Positions 26,702 through 34,356 of a stretch of 64,000 nt of DNA are shown here, one piece after another. Position numbers and translations under genes: made by a program. Positions within the stretch are counted from its first letter, which is position 1. The number at the start of each line of letters is the position of its first letter. Under the pieces are notes generated by a model that did not search any database, was not told the DNA's origin, and worked only from the letters and a program-made list of their open reading frames with translations. This stretch comes from Clostridiales bacterium (GTDB taxonomy: Bacteria > Bacillota > Clostridia > Saccharofermentanales > Saccharofermentanaceae), in contig JAFWQC010000069.1 in assembly GCA_017509245.1 (NCBI GenBank), forward strand, positions 1 to 64,000. Reading direction: 5' to 3'.

Positions 26702-27697
26702 ATGGCAAAACATGAACCGGCGCTGGAATTGATCAGCGCCAAAGATGTAAAGGTCAGACCAGTAAAATGGCTCTGGCCTTTTTTTATTCCCAAAGGGAAG
26801 ATCACACTTCTTCAGGGAGATCCGGGAGATGGCAAGAGCACCTTTATGCTCACACTTGCTGCCTATATGACAAGAGGTGAACCGCTGCCCTTTACGGAAT
26901 ACCAAGAACCGCCCGAGCCGATTAAGGTAATCTACCAAAGCACAGAGGACGACTATGATGACACTATTGTTCCGCGATTCATACAGGCAGGCGGAGTCAG
27001 AGATAACCTTGTGTTTATTAACGAGCAAACAGAGCATCTCACTTTCGAAGATCCTCGCCTTTTGAAGGGAATCAAAGAATCCGGTGCCAAGCTCGTTGTC
27101 CTGGATCCGCTCTCCTCTTATTTTGGTGATGGTAACATCAACGCTTCCAATGAAGTTAGGCCTAAGTTTAATGCACTTATCCAGACTGCACGCGAAACTG
27201 ATTGTTCAATCGTTATCGTTAACCACCTGAATAAGATGGCAGGCATCGGATCCAAATACCGAGTTCCCGGCTCAATTGATGTTGTGGGTGCCGTGAGAAG
27301 TATCCTTCTTTTAGCCAGAGATCCCGAAGACGAAGACAAGCGGTATTTGTCTTTGTTGAAGTCGAACCTTGCACCTGAGATGGGGTCTTATGTTCTTCAG
27401 CTCAGTGATAAAGGTATGGACTTCACCGGCCTTTCAGACAAGAAAGCTGACGAACTCTTACGAAGCCTGGACATCTGTCCTGGCGCAGGAAGACCAAACG
27501 ACCGCCTGCAAGAAGCCAAAAGCTTTCTTGAAGAGCTTCTTGCTGACGGAAGCATGATGCTCGCAGATGAGTGCATGAACCGGCTCAAAGAGAGCGGTAT
27601 ATGCAGATCAACTGCGAACAGCGCGAAGCGGGAGCTCGACATATTATCCGTTCGCATGAACGAACGATGGTATTGGAAGCTCCCGCAAGCCGAATAA
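26702..27697 (+). CDS. RepA-like AAA ATPase (replicative helicase type)
   Basis: About 331 residues. The start at 26702 is 8 bases after AAAGGAG, while the ATG at 26696 is only 2 bases away. The Walker A motif is LLQGDPGDGKSTF (about residue 40) and the Walker B region is KLVVLDPLSSYF (about residue 128), followed by VIVNHLNK. This is the RecA-fold hexameric helicase pattern of plasmid RepA proteins (AAA_25). The C-terminal LADECMNRLKESGICRSTANSAKRE looks like a winged helix. It probably supports transient replication of the excised element. A strong terminator follows. Confidence 0.84.
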   Translation: MAKHEPALELISAKDVKVRPVKWLWPFFIPKGKITLLQGDPGDGKSTFMLTLAAYMTRGEPLPFTEYQEPPEPIKVIYQSTEDDYDDTIVPRFIQAGGVRDNLVFINEQTEHLTFEDPRLLKGIKESGAKLVVLDPLSSYFGDGNINASNEVRPKFNALIQTARETDCSIVIVNHLNKMAGIGSKYRVPGSIDVVGAVRSILLLARDPEDEDKRYLSLLKSNLAPEMGSYVLQLSDKGMDFTGLSDKKADELLRSLDICPGAGRPNDRLQEAKSFLEELLADGSMMLADECMNRLKESGICRSTANSAKRELDILSVRMNERWYWKLPQAE

Positions 27698-27800
27698 GGC
27701 CTGCAAAGTAAGATGTTAAGATGTTAATAATTCCTATAGGTCAAGAATCAACATCTTACTATTCTTAGCAGGCCGAAGATGCGAGAACAGAATAAGAAAG

Positions 27801-27830
27801 AAGCAGGCATCGTTCGCCTGCTTTTTTCGT
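27801..27830 (+). terminator. rho-independent terminator after the ATPase gene
   Basis: GCAGGC and GCCTGC pair around a 7-nt loop and are followed by a run of six T residues. Placed 100 bases after the ATPase stop codon. Confidence 0.85.
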
Positions 27831-27850
27831 TTCCGAACTCGCCAAAGGGA

Positions 27851-27910
27851 GTCAAGGGGTACTCCCCTTGCACACCACCTTGCTTGCAAGGTGTAGTGTG
27901 TTACACCCAA
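27851..27910 (+). other. oriT of MOBV type
   Basis: An inverted repeat (ACCTTGC, two-base loop, GCAAGGT; 27877-27892) is followed by GTAGTGTG and TTACAC. The known nick site of MOBV plasmids such as pMV158 is TAGTGTG/TTA, so the nick is predicted between 27900 and 27901. An outer repeat AAGGGGTACTCCCCTT lies just upstream. The relaxase gene of the same class starts about 365 bases downstream. The stretch 27831-28264 has no supported gene. Confidence 0.75.
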
Positions 27911-28191
27911 ACAGATACTGAAAGAAAGTCGAAGGAAAACAGTCTTCCGGTGGACGACTGTTTTCGTGATGACTTTCGAGGCTGTTGGGGAGATATGAGT
28001 GCGCCGGTGTTTGGCGCTCTTATATCGACACAACAGAGCTTCGTTGGAAGATTGGCCGCCGCTTATTGCGGGCAATCTTACATAAGGAGCGTCCTTCGGT
28101 ATCTGTCGGGTGTACTAATCCGCATGAACCGCAAGATGTTACTCACGGATACCCTCTGAATTATTAACTTATTAACATCTTGCAACCTAAG

Positions 28192-28222
28192 AAAGCCTCG
28201 CTAAAGGAAGCGGGGCTTTTCT
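28192..28222 (+). terminator. hairpin upstream of the relaxase gene
   Basis: AAAGCCTCGCT pairs with AGCGGGGCTTT (one wobble) around a 6-nt loop, followed by T residues. Because it precedes the relaxase ribosome site by about 30 bases it may attenuate transcription that enters from oriT. Confidence 0.65.
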
Positions 28223-28264
28223 AATTTCACACAAACAAAACTCAAAACAAAGGAGATTAAGAAA

Positions 28265-29254
28265 ATGTCTTACGCAATTATGAGAATCAACAAATGCAAA
28301 GCCGGCGCTGTCGGCCGACTTGCAAAGCACCACGAACGAGAGAAAAAGGAATACAAGAGTAATCCTGATATCGATCTTACCCGCACGTCAGAGAACTTTC
28401 ACATCAAGGGCCCGCCTGAAAGCTATAAGGGCTTTATTGATGCACGGATCCAGGAAGTCGGATGCAAAGTTAGAAAAGACAGCGTTGTAATGCAGGACAG
28501 TATCTGTACAGCTTCACCAGAGTTCTTCCAAGGAAAGTCATTATATGAGACTTCATTCTTCTTCCGAAGAGCTTACGAGTTTTATGCCAAAACTTTCGGC
28601 GATGAAAACATCATTTCCGCAGTCGTTCATATGGATGAGAAAACACCGCACATGCACATATGCTTTGTGCCGATCACCAAAGACGGCCGACTGTCATCCA
28701 AAAAGATTATAGGCGGACCTCAAGGATTGGTGAAACTGCAAGATATGTTCTACGAGCATATATCCGTATATTTCCCTGAACTCAAGAGAGGTATCCCGAA
28801 GTATCTGACTCACCGCAAACATCTTCCCGTCTATCTGTTCAAGAACGCAGATATGTTGATGGAACACTTCGAAGAAATCTCTCAGGCGATCAACGATATT
28901 GGCCTTATCAAGAGCAAAGAGAAAAAGGCTCAGGCGATAGAGCTCATATCACGGTATGCACCCGAGATGGCGAAGATGAAGGAACAGATCAAGTCCGTTG
29001 ATAAGTATGTGGAAAGTCTGCAAGGTCAAATTGAAGACCAGAAAGATGTTGGACGTTACTGGAAAGGAAAAACGGCGGAATTGGAAGCAGCCATCAAAGA
29101 AAGGGATGGACGGCTCGATGAACTAAGGGAGAAACATGCAAAACTGAAAAAGCAGTTGGATCTGGTTCCGCCCGAACTGCTGGATGCTCTCGCAGCACAA
29201 GAAAAGGAACGGAGACGGTTACTAAAAAATAGTCGAGGTGGTACCGTCAGATGA
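28265..29254 (+). CDS. MOBV-family relaxase (Mob/Pre)
   Basis: 329 residues. The N-terminus SYAIMRINKCKAGAVG and the metal-binding signature AVVHMDEKTPHMHICFVPI (about residues 119-137, HxDExxPHxH) are diagnostic of Mob/Pre relaxases. They nick oriT and lead the strand into a recipient. Residues 205-320 form a coiled-coil-rich tail that ends with a basic segment; MOBV proteins are often longer, so the C-terminus is short. The ribosome site is AAAGGAG at 28250. Works with the upstream oriT; needs a helper conjugation system. Confidence 0.92.
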   Translation: MSYAIMRINKCKAGAVGRLAKHHEREKKEYKSNPDIDLTRTSENFHIKGPPESYKGFIDARIQEVGCKVRKDSVVMQDSICTASPEFFQGKSLYETSFFFRRAYEFYAKTFGDENIISAVVHMDEKTPHMHICFVPITKDGRLSSKKIIGGPQGLVKLQDMFYEHISVYFPELKRGIPKYLTHRKHLPVYLFKNADMLMEHFEEISQAINDIGLIKSKEKKAQAIELISRYAPEMAKMKEQIKSVDKYVESLQGQIEDQKDVGRYWKGKTAELEAAIKERDGRLDELREKHAKLKKQLDLVPPELLDALAAQEKERRRLLKNSRGGTVR

Positions 29255-29300
29255 ACATCGGGAACTACACTTCCCTATCAAGTTCTGGTAACAACCAAGA

Positions 29301-29363
29301 CCTCCTGCGTCACCCCCGGGTGACGCGGTTTACATGCCGCAAGGCAAATAAACCGACAGGAGG
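29301..29363 (+). promoter_or_regulatory. leader that can hide the integrase ribosome site
   Basis: CCTCCTG at 29301-29307 is complementary to CAGGAGG at 29357-29363, which is the ribosome site of the integrase. Between them lies a perfect hairpin (GCGTCACCC with GGGTGACGC, 29307-29326). If the long pairing forms, integrase translation would be blocked; if the inner hairpin forms alone, the site is open. Confidence 0.55.
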
Positions 29364-29371
29364 ACTTCATA

Positions 29372-30673
29372 ATGAATGAAGCAGAAAACAACACATTAGT
29401 TCCCGAACAGATCAACAACACTAATGAGGTCTTGGACAGAGCTAAGATAGAAGAACTTATGGTATTATTGAAACGTAGCCCGGAAATCGCCGAATGGTTA
29501 ACAGATATGACAAGCATAAAGGCGAAAAAGCTATATGTAAAAGCAAAACACAAACAGAAAGTTGCGCAAATCAATTCCAATAATAAGTATCGCAATGGGT
29601 ATTGGTGCACGCACATCTATGTCAACGGTAAGAGAAAGGCGGTGCAAAAACCTACCGAAGACAAACTCTACGAGTATTTATTCAATTTCTACCAAGAACA
29701 AGACGACAAAACTAAGACTTTTGACGAAGCCTTTGACAGGTTTATTGAAGGCAAAAGAGATCGAGGAAGATCAGAGCTGACACTTAAGGAATACCGTCGT
29801 TATCACAAATTGCTACCTCAAAGCATTAAGAATAAAGACATTGCTTTAATCTCTGAAGATGAATTAAGGAAATGGTTCGTCAAGGACTTTCTCACAAGAA
29901 AACCCAAGAAAGAAGCAATGAAAAAGATGCTTCAGCAATTAAAAGCGGTATTTACCTTTGGGATCCGTAAAGGCTATTGCTTTTCCAATCCGGCACTTAA
30001 CATACTGGCAGAGGATTACTACAAATTCTGTGATCTTTCTATGAGATCAAACGAGCAAAGATCATTCTCAAACGAGGAAATCGAGAAATTAAGAGATTAT
30101 TGTCTTAATGACCGCAAGAATCCTCATGCCGCAATGATGCTGGTAGCTATGGAGACTGGAATGCGCCTTGGAGAATTAGCAGCACTTAAGAAAACAGATG
30201 TTGATGACGACTATATATGGGTTCATCGTCAGCAAGTAGTCGTTTTCGATGATGAAAGATGCCGTAACCGTCAGATTAGAGATCTCGAATACACTAAGAA
30301 CGAGAAATCAAACCCGAAAGGCGGAAGGCTTATACCAATTACCGAAAACTGCAGAACAGCTCTTAGGATAGCCTCTGAGATTCCAGGAGAATCAGAATAT
30401 GTCTTCCATCACCCTAACGGGAAACCGATAGTAAAAGACTCATATGAGTATTACTTAAGGCGAAGATGCAAAACATTAGGGATTCCTATATCCCATAATC
30501 ACGCATTCAGAGTTGCTTTCAACGCAAGACTCATTGAAGCAGGTGTCGATTGCAATGAACGTTGTCTCGTTCTAGGGCATTCAATGCAGACTAATGAAAG
30601 ACATTATTCTTTCAGCGACAGAAGAAAAGTGGATGACGTCAAAAATAAGCTAAACAGGCTAAAAACAGCGTAA
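29372..30673 (+). CDS. tyrosine recombinase/integrase
   Basis: 433 residues. A charged N-terminus precedes an arm-binding beta domain (WCTHIYVNGKRKAVQKPTEDKLYEYL), a core-binding SAM-like domain (about 110-220), and the catalytic domain with arginine in METGMRLGELAAL (about 266-278), HNHAFR (about 378), LGHSMQTNERHYSF with the histidine and the nucleophile tyrosine. All catalytic residues are present. It integrates and excises the element at the adjacent tRNA-Arg(CCT). Expression may be limited by the leader upstream. The gene ends about 92 bases from the att core, as usual. Confidence 0.94.
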   Translation: MNEAENNTLVPEQINNTNEVLDRAKIEELMVLLKRSPEIAEWLTDMTSIKAKKLYVKAKHKQKVAQINSNNKYRNGYWCTHIYVNGKRKAVQKPTEDKLYEYLFNFYQEQDDKTKTFDEAFDRFIEGKRDRGRSELTLKEYRRYHKLLPQSIKNKDIALISEDELRKWFVKDFLTRKPKKEAMKKMLQQLKAVFTFGIRKGYCFSNPALNILAEDYYKFCDLSMRSNEQRSFSNEEIEKLRDYCLNDRKNPHAAMMLVAMETGMRLGELAALKKTDVDDDYIWVHRQQVVVFDDERCRNRQIRDLEYTKNEKSNPKGGRLIPITENCRTALRIASEIPGESEYVFHHPNGKPIVKDSYEYYLRRRCKTLGIPISHNHAFRVAFNARLIEAGVDCNERCLVLGHSMQTNERHYSFSDRRKVDDVKNKLNRLKTA

Positions 30674-30729
30674 AATCAAGGCTTTTATCAATCTTCAGCC
30701 ATCTTCAGCCACTTTTTGCCAAAAAATCA

Positions 30730-30762
30730 GGGGTTTGGAAAATCCCCAAACCCCTTGATTTT
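30730..30762. terminator. bidirectional terminator between integrase and tRNA
   Basis: GGGGTTTGG pairs with CCAAACCCC around a 7-nt loop. On the plus strand TTGATTTTAT follows; on the minus strand TGATTTTTT follows, so it can end both the integrase and the tRNA transcripts. Similar hairpins precede the other two att sites. Confidence 0.8.
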
Positions 30763-30764
30763 AT

Positions 30765-30841
30765 TGGTGATCGTGAGCGGATTCGAACCGCTGGCCTACC
30801 GCTTAGGAGGCGGTCGCTCTATCCAGCTGAGCTACACAATC
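30765..30841 (-). tRNA. tRNA-Arg (anticodon CCT), CCA encoded
   Basis: 77 nt, full cloverleaf. Acceptor GATTGTG pairs with CACGATC, the anticodon stem CCGC/GCGG encloses loop CTCCTAA (anticodon CCT, reads AGG), and the T arm AGCGG-TTCGAAT-CCGCT is regular. CCA is encoded. The last 45 bases are the attachment core of the element. This is the only complete tRNA in the window. Confidence 0.95.
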
Positions 30842-30866
30842 TTGCTTAAAACGCTCCGAGATTATA

Positions 30867-32015
30867 TCACAATCCAGGAACACAATAAAGGCAGGTCTCC
30901 GCGAGCATAACCACCAAAGATATGAGTATGAGGTAGAAAGGAAGACCGTCAATATATTTAGACTTTGATACGAAGATCAAACGTCTTCTGATAACGGACA
31001 AAAGACCCGTAATTACTATATCTGTCGCCACGATGAACACTATCGCGGTCAGAAGATGCGTGATCTTGGGAATTCCGGAGTTAACCAGGAACATCATGGA
31101 TATGAATGCCGCAGCAAATGAGACTTCACTTATGAAGTATCTCAATCCGAAGATCGAACTTCTGAAATTATGCTTAGCCGCATATACAGCCACAGAACCG
31201 AACACTAATGCCGCAGTCTCGGCTGCAGGAATAGCAAATAACCTGAACATGTCGGCATCAATAAACATATGAAGGACTAAGAGCACGGCCGAGCAGATAA
31301 GGCAGAAGAGTGCGAACTCGCCTCTTGCGCTCAAAAATCTCTTCAATTCGGATATGTCAGCGACAGGAATATCCCAGAATTCGGTAAGTTGCCTTGACGT
31401 TGCACATCTGGGGATGCCGGTGAGTTTGGATAATGACCAGCTCATTAAGACAAGGAACATAACTGAAGCAAGCAGGGAAACGAACAGGTAACGCTTTTCG
31501 AACACGTAGGAAATAAGCGTTCCGAACAGTGAACAAACCAGCGCAATAAAGTAAGGGAGCATTACTTCGCGGCCGAATGACGGTGCCGTAAAACTGTCAT
31601 TCTCATCCTCCTTGAATCTGGCTATGGACATAATTCCTATCGCCATCGGGATGAAGCCCACCGCAGCATAAGGCTGACAGAATCCCATGCGGTATGAGAA
31701 TTCGCACGCAGCGATGAAGAGTCCCATTATAAACGCAAAGGAAATGACTGACAGGTTTCTCGGCATGAAGAATCTCAGGGTGAGCGACCATACCAGTATG
31801 CATGCGAGAGAACATGCCACAGGCCACCAGATGGGTGTGTCAGAGAACAGGAATTCCAGACAAAGCGATATTATTGCATAGCCAAGCAAAAGAGAACTTC
31901 TTGTCGAAAGGTACTTAGCCGGTCTGATATGAACGGCGCTGACCTTCTCGTCGTATTTCTTTCTTGACTGCTCGTTGTCGAAAGGTGAATTGTATTTCTC
32001 GGTAAACAGGCCCAT
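30867..32015 (-). CDS. polytopic membrane protein of the Rnf-like cluster
   Basis: About 382 residues from MGLFTEKYN, chosen for GGAAGG and the 2-base distance from the stop of the gene before. It has ten or more hydrophobic segments in two blocks. It sits where RnfE and RnfA (two small six-helix proteins) usually follow RnfG. The stretch GFCQPYAAVGFIPMAIGIM only loosely recalls the conserved cores of RnfA/E, so a fused and much changed A/E is possible but unproved. No heme, quinone or iron-sulfur motif is evident. Confidence 0.7.
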   Translation of the reverse strand: MGLFTEKYNSPFDNEQSRKKYDEKVSAVHIRPAKYLSTRSSLLLGYAIISLCLEFLFSDTPIWWPVACSLACILVWSLTLRFFMPRNLSVISFAFIMGLFIAACEFSYRMGFCQPYAAVGFIPMAIGIMSIARFKEDENDSFTAPSFGREVMLPYFIALVCSLFGTLISYVFEKRYLFVSLLASVMFLVLMSWSLSKLTGIPRCATSRQLTEFWDIPVADISELKRFLSARGEFALFCLICSAVLLVLHMFIDADMFRLFAIPAAETAALVFGSVAVYAAKHNFRSSIFGLRYFISEVSFAAAFISMMFLVNSGIPKITHLLTAIVFIVATDIVITGLLSVIRRRLIFVSKSKYIDGLPFYLILISLVVMLAETCLYCVPGL

Positions 32016-32017
32016 AC

Positions 32018-33376
32018 TTACACCTTCCAGTTGAGATATTCCTTGAGGAATTTGTAGCATGTATTGCAGGCCTTGATAACGGTTCTGGTCTCATCGTATG
32101 CATAAGGGACCGGCTCAATAAACGAAGCCATCTCTGACATCGGAAGGTCATCAAGACTGTTCGTGATGATCTGGTTATCAGAGTCTCCGCCATTTGACAG
32201 TCCGTCTTCGCTTGCGTCGTAATCATTTGGATCGCTGCCGACATCATTGATCTCAGGATCGACAGGCGAAGTATCAGGGACGAAGTCTTCTGCATTTCCG
32301 GTTCCGTTTAACGTAGCCTGGATCTGTCTTACGCCCATATAACCCACTGCAACTTCATCTTCGTTATAGACCGTGTAGATCTCGGGATTCTTCTCAAATG
32401 AGAAGACCACGTGACCGTCTCCGTTCACATAACCCAGTTCTTCTGCCGTTTTCTCGAAAAGATGGACGCAGATATCGTCAAGCCCCTTCATATACTGGGC
32501 CTTGCCGTAACCGGCCTGTGAATTTGCTATACATTCCTTGGAAAGATCGACAAACGGCCTGATATCACATGTAACACCTGAAACGATATTCGTTGTGCCG
32601 TCGGATTTCATGGCAAGACGGTCAGGATCCTGGCACTCGAGGAGCGCGTGGCAGAGGTTATAGGACTGTGTCGCCCAGTCAAGACCGGAAATAAGGTAAG
32701 CACCTTTCAGTGAGGCTTCGCTTCTGTCCTGGTTGGTCTTATCGGTACTGAACGCATCCCATTTGACTTTCGTAATGATACCGTTCTCAACTTCCATCTC
32801 GACATAGTCTATGTAGCGGCTTCTGTCATCGAAAAGGCGTTGGGCATAGTAAACGCCGTCGTTTAAGCCCTTCAGCCTGATCTTATCGTTCTGATCGTCG
32901 TCTTCAACTTTTTCTTCCGAGATAAAAGCTATCGGAATCTGCTTTCCTATGAGTTTCTCTTTTATAAGCTCCATATTACTGTCATCAATATAATAAGCAT
33001 TTTCCTTATTATTCGGTGCCAGTGCCAGACCCTTGATCCTTGTACTCTCGTAATCAAGAGAAACAAGTATCGCTAGGTACTTTCCGTCAGGAGACTTAAC
33101 TGTAAGATCCACGACATATCCTTCAGGAGCACCCGATTCACCATAGCCGATATAAACACCGTCTATATCAGGATAGTCTTTGAGAGCATTGCTCTTTATC
33201 TTCTCGTATGAAACAGAATCCAGGACCACGGAAAACCTTTCATGATATTCATTCTGCATACGCTTATTCGCATTATCGGAAGACAGGAAATAACCGCCGG
33301 TGACAAGAACGGCACCGAGGATAAAAAGGAGTATGGCTTCTGTTATGAACAGCTTAAGCTGCGAATGCGTCATCAT
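32018..33376 (-). CDS. RnfG-like FMN-binding protein, extended
   Basis: 452 residues, more than twice the normal RnfG length. One N-terminal membrane helix (about 8-30) leads to an outside domain. YVEMEVENGIITKVKWDAF (about 190-208) and NIVSGVTCDI (about 263-272) match the FMN_bind pattern, where the threonine of S-G-A-T carries covalent FMN; here it reads SGVT with the threonine kept. A long acidic DS-rich region (about 345-410) precedes a CNTCYK-containing tail. It overlaps rnfD by 4 bases, so the cluster is one operon. Confidence 0.72.
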   Translation of the reverse strand: MMTHSQLKLFITEAILLFILGAVLVTGGYFLSSDNANKRMQNEYHERFSVVLDSVSYEKIKSNALKDYPDIDGVYIGYGESGAPEGYVVDLTVKSPDGKYLAILVSLDYESTRIKGLALAPNNKENAYYIDDSNMELIKEKLIGKQIPIAFISEEKVEDDDQNDKIRLKGLNDGVYYAQRLFDDRSRYIDYVEMEVENGIITKVKWDAFSTDKTNQDRSEASLKGAYLISGLDWATQSYNLCHALLECQDPDRLAMKSDGTTNIVSGVTCDIRPFVDLSKECIANSQAGYGKAQYMKGLDDICVHLFEKTAEELGYVNGDGHVVFSFEKNPEIYTVYNEDEVAVGYMGVRQIQATLNGTGNAEDFVPDTSPVDPEINDVGSDPNDYDASEDGLSNGGDSDNQIITNSLDDLPMSEMASFIEPVPYAYDETRTVIKACNTCYKFLKEYLNWKV

Positions 33377-34356
33377 GAGACATCAGCCTCCCTGGAGCGG
33401 TTCTTGCGCCTGGACAAGGTTTTCGAGAAAAAGTCTAACACAAACGCAAGGAAGTTAATGGCCAAAACAGGGGCAAGAAGCGATACAACCGGACTTAAGA
33501 ACGGTTTGGTAATGAGTGTGAGTATTCCACACAGGACGCCTGCGAAAACACCTGAAGTGAATCTCGAAGGCATCGTAGTCATGTCTCCCAATAAGAACAC
33601 GGCCACGAAAACCGCGCCGGAAGAAAGAAGATATACCAGCATTCCGTCAAAACCGAAAGTCTTTGTCTCGATAATCCTGTAGAACGGATAAAGCGTCAGG
33701 AGCGTGAAAATGTAGGACACCGGAGAATAAAGTCTCATCGTGCCCTTTAAAGTAAGATAAACGCCCCCGATAATAACGCAGATAAAGCATGCGGTACCGA
33801 TAAGACCCGGATAGTTTCCGCTTATGAGTTCGCTGAAAGAAAACTGCGTATAATCAGGGATCTCCACAGGCTCGCCCTGGACGACAAGACTTACGAGTGA
33901 AAACCTTGAATTAACCTCACCATAAGCAAATCCCTGTGTGCTTGAAGGCATAACAAGTTCAATAAACAGACGTCCCGCACAGGCCGGATTCAGGATATTG
34001 CTTCCCGCGCCTCCGAAGACCTGCTTGGTAATGACCGAAGCAAAGAGCACAGCAACAAGTGCCGTAAGCAGCGTTGTATCAGGCGGCAGAAGGAGCGCAA
34101 GAAGCAAACCTTCCACAAGAGAACTTACGTCAAAATAATCCTCGCCCTTTCTCCTTCCCGTTATCCTGCTGCAGAAGTTATCGGACAATACAAAAGTAAC
34201 CATGCAGAAAAGTATAAGTATCGCCGCTCTCAAGCCGTAATAGAAGATACCGCATACCACGCAGGGAACAAGCGACGCAAGCAGCGTCATATAGATATAC
34301 GGAGCGCTTTTTTCCGTATGGATAAAAGGAGCAAGCTGTCTTTGATCTAAACTCAT
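33373..34356 (-). CDS. RnfD/NqrB-like membrane subunit
   Basis: 327 residues with nine or ten membrane helices. The conserved blocks include DVSSLVEGLLLALLLPPDT (about 78), KQVFGGAGSNILNPACAGR (about 112) and the C-terminal FLLGDMTTMPSRFTSGVFAG. This is the RnfD/NqrB family, part of a ferredoxin:NAD oxidoreductase that pumps ions. The usual SGAT site for covalent FMN is absent; the corresponding part reads GEVNSRFSLVS. Overlaps its neighbours by 4 bases on both sides. Confidence 0.85.
   Translation of the reverse strand: MSLDQRQLAPFIHTEKSAPYIYMTLLASLVPCVVCGIFYYGLRAAILILFCMVTFVLSDNFCSRITGRRKGEDYFDVSSLVEGLLLALLLPPDTTLLTALVAVLFASVITKQVFGGAGSNILNPACAGRLFIELVMPSSTQGFAYGEVNSRFSLVSLVVQGEPVEIPDYTQFSFSELISGNYPGLIGTACFICVIIGGVYLTLKGTMRLYSPVSYIFTLLTLYPFYRIIETKTFGFDGMLVYLLSSGAVFVAVFLLGDMTTMPSRFTSGVFAGVLCGILTLITKPFLSPVVSLLAPVLAINFLAFVLDFFSKTLSRRKNRSREADVS

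Larger units (their letters stand above)
22634..30764 (+). mobile_element. integrative mobilizable element at tRNA-Arg(CCT)
   Basis: Flanked by 45-bp direct repeats of the tRNA 3' end. It contains a tyrosine integrase next to the tRNA, a MOBV relaxase, an oriT-like nick region, a RepA-like ATPase, two structured RNAs and a lipoprotein as cargo. No type IV secretion genes are present, so it should move only with help from a conjugative element. Integration keeps the tRNA gene whole because the element restores the 3' end. Confidence 0.82.

Noticed and set aside
27779..28159. 126-codon frame after the ATPase gene
   Set aside because: It crosses a terminator and the oriT, is preceded by no ribosome site and has no recognisable composition.
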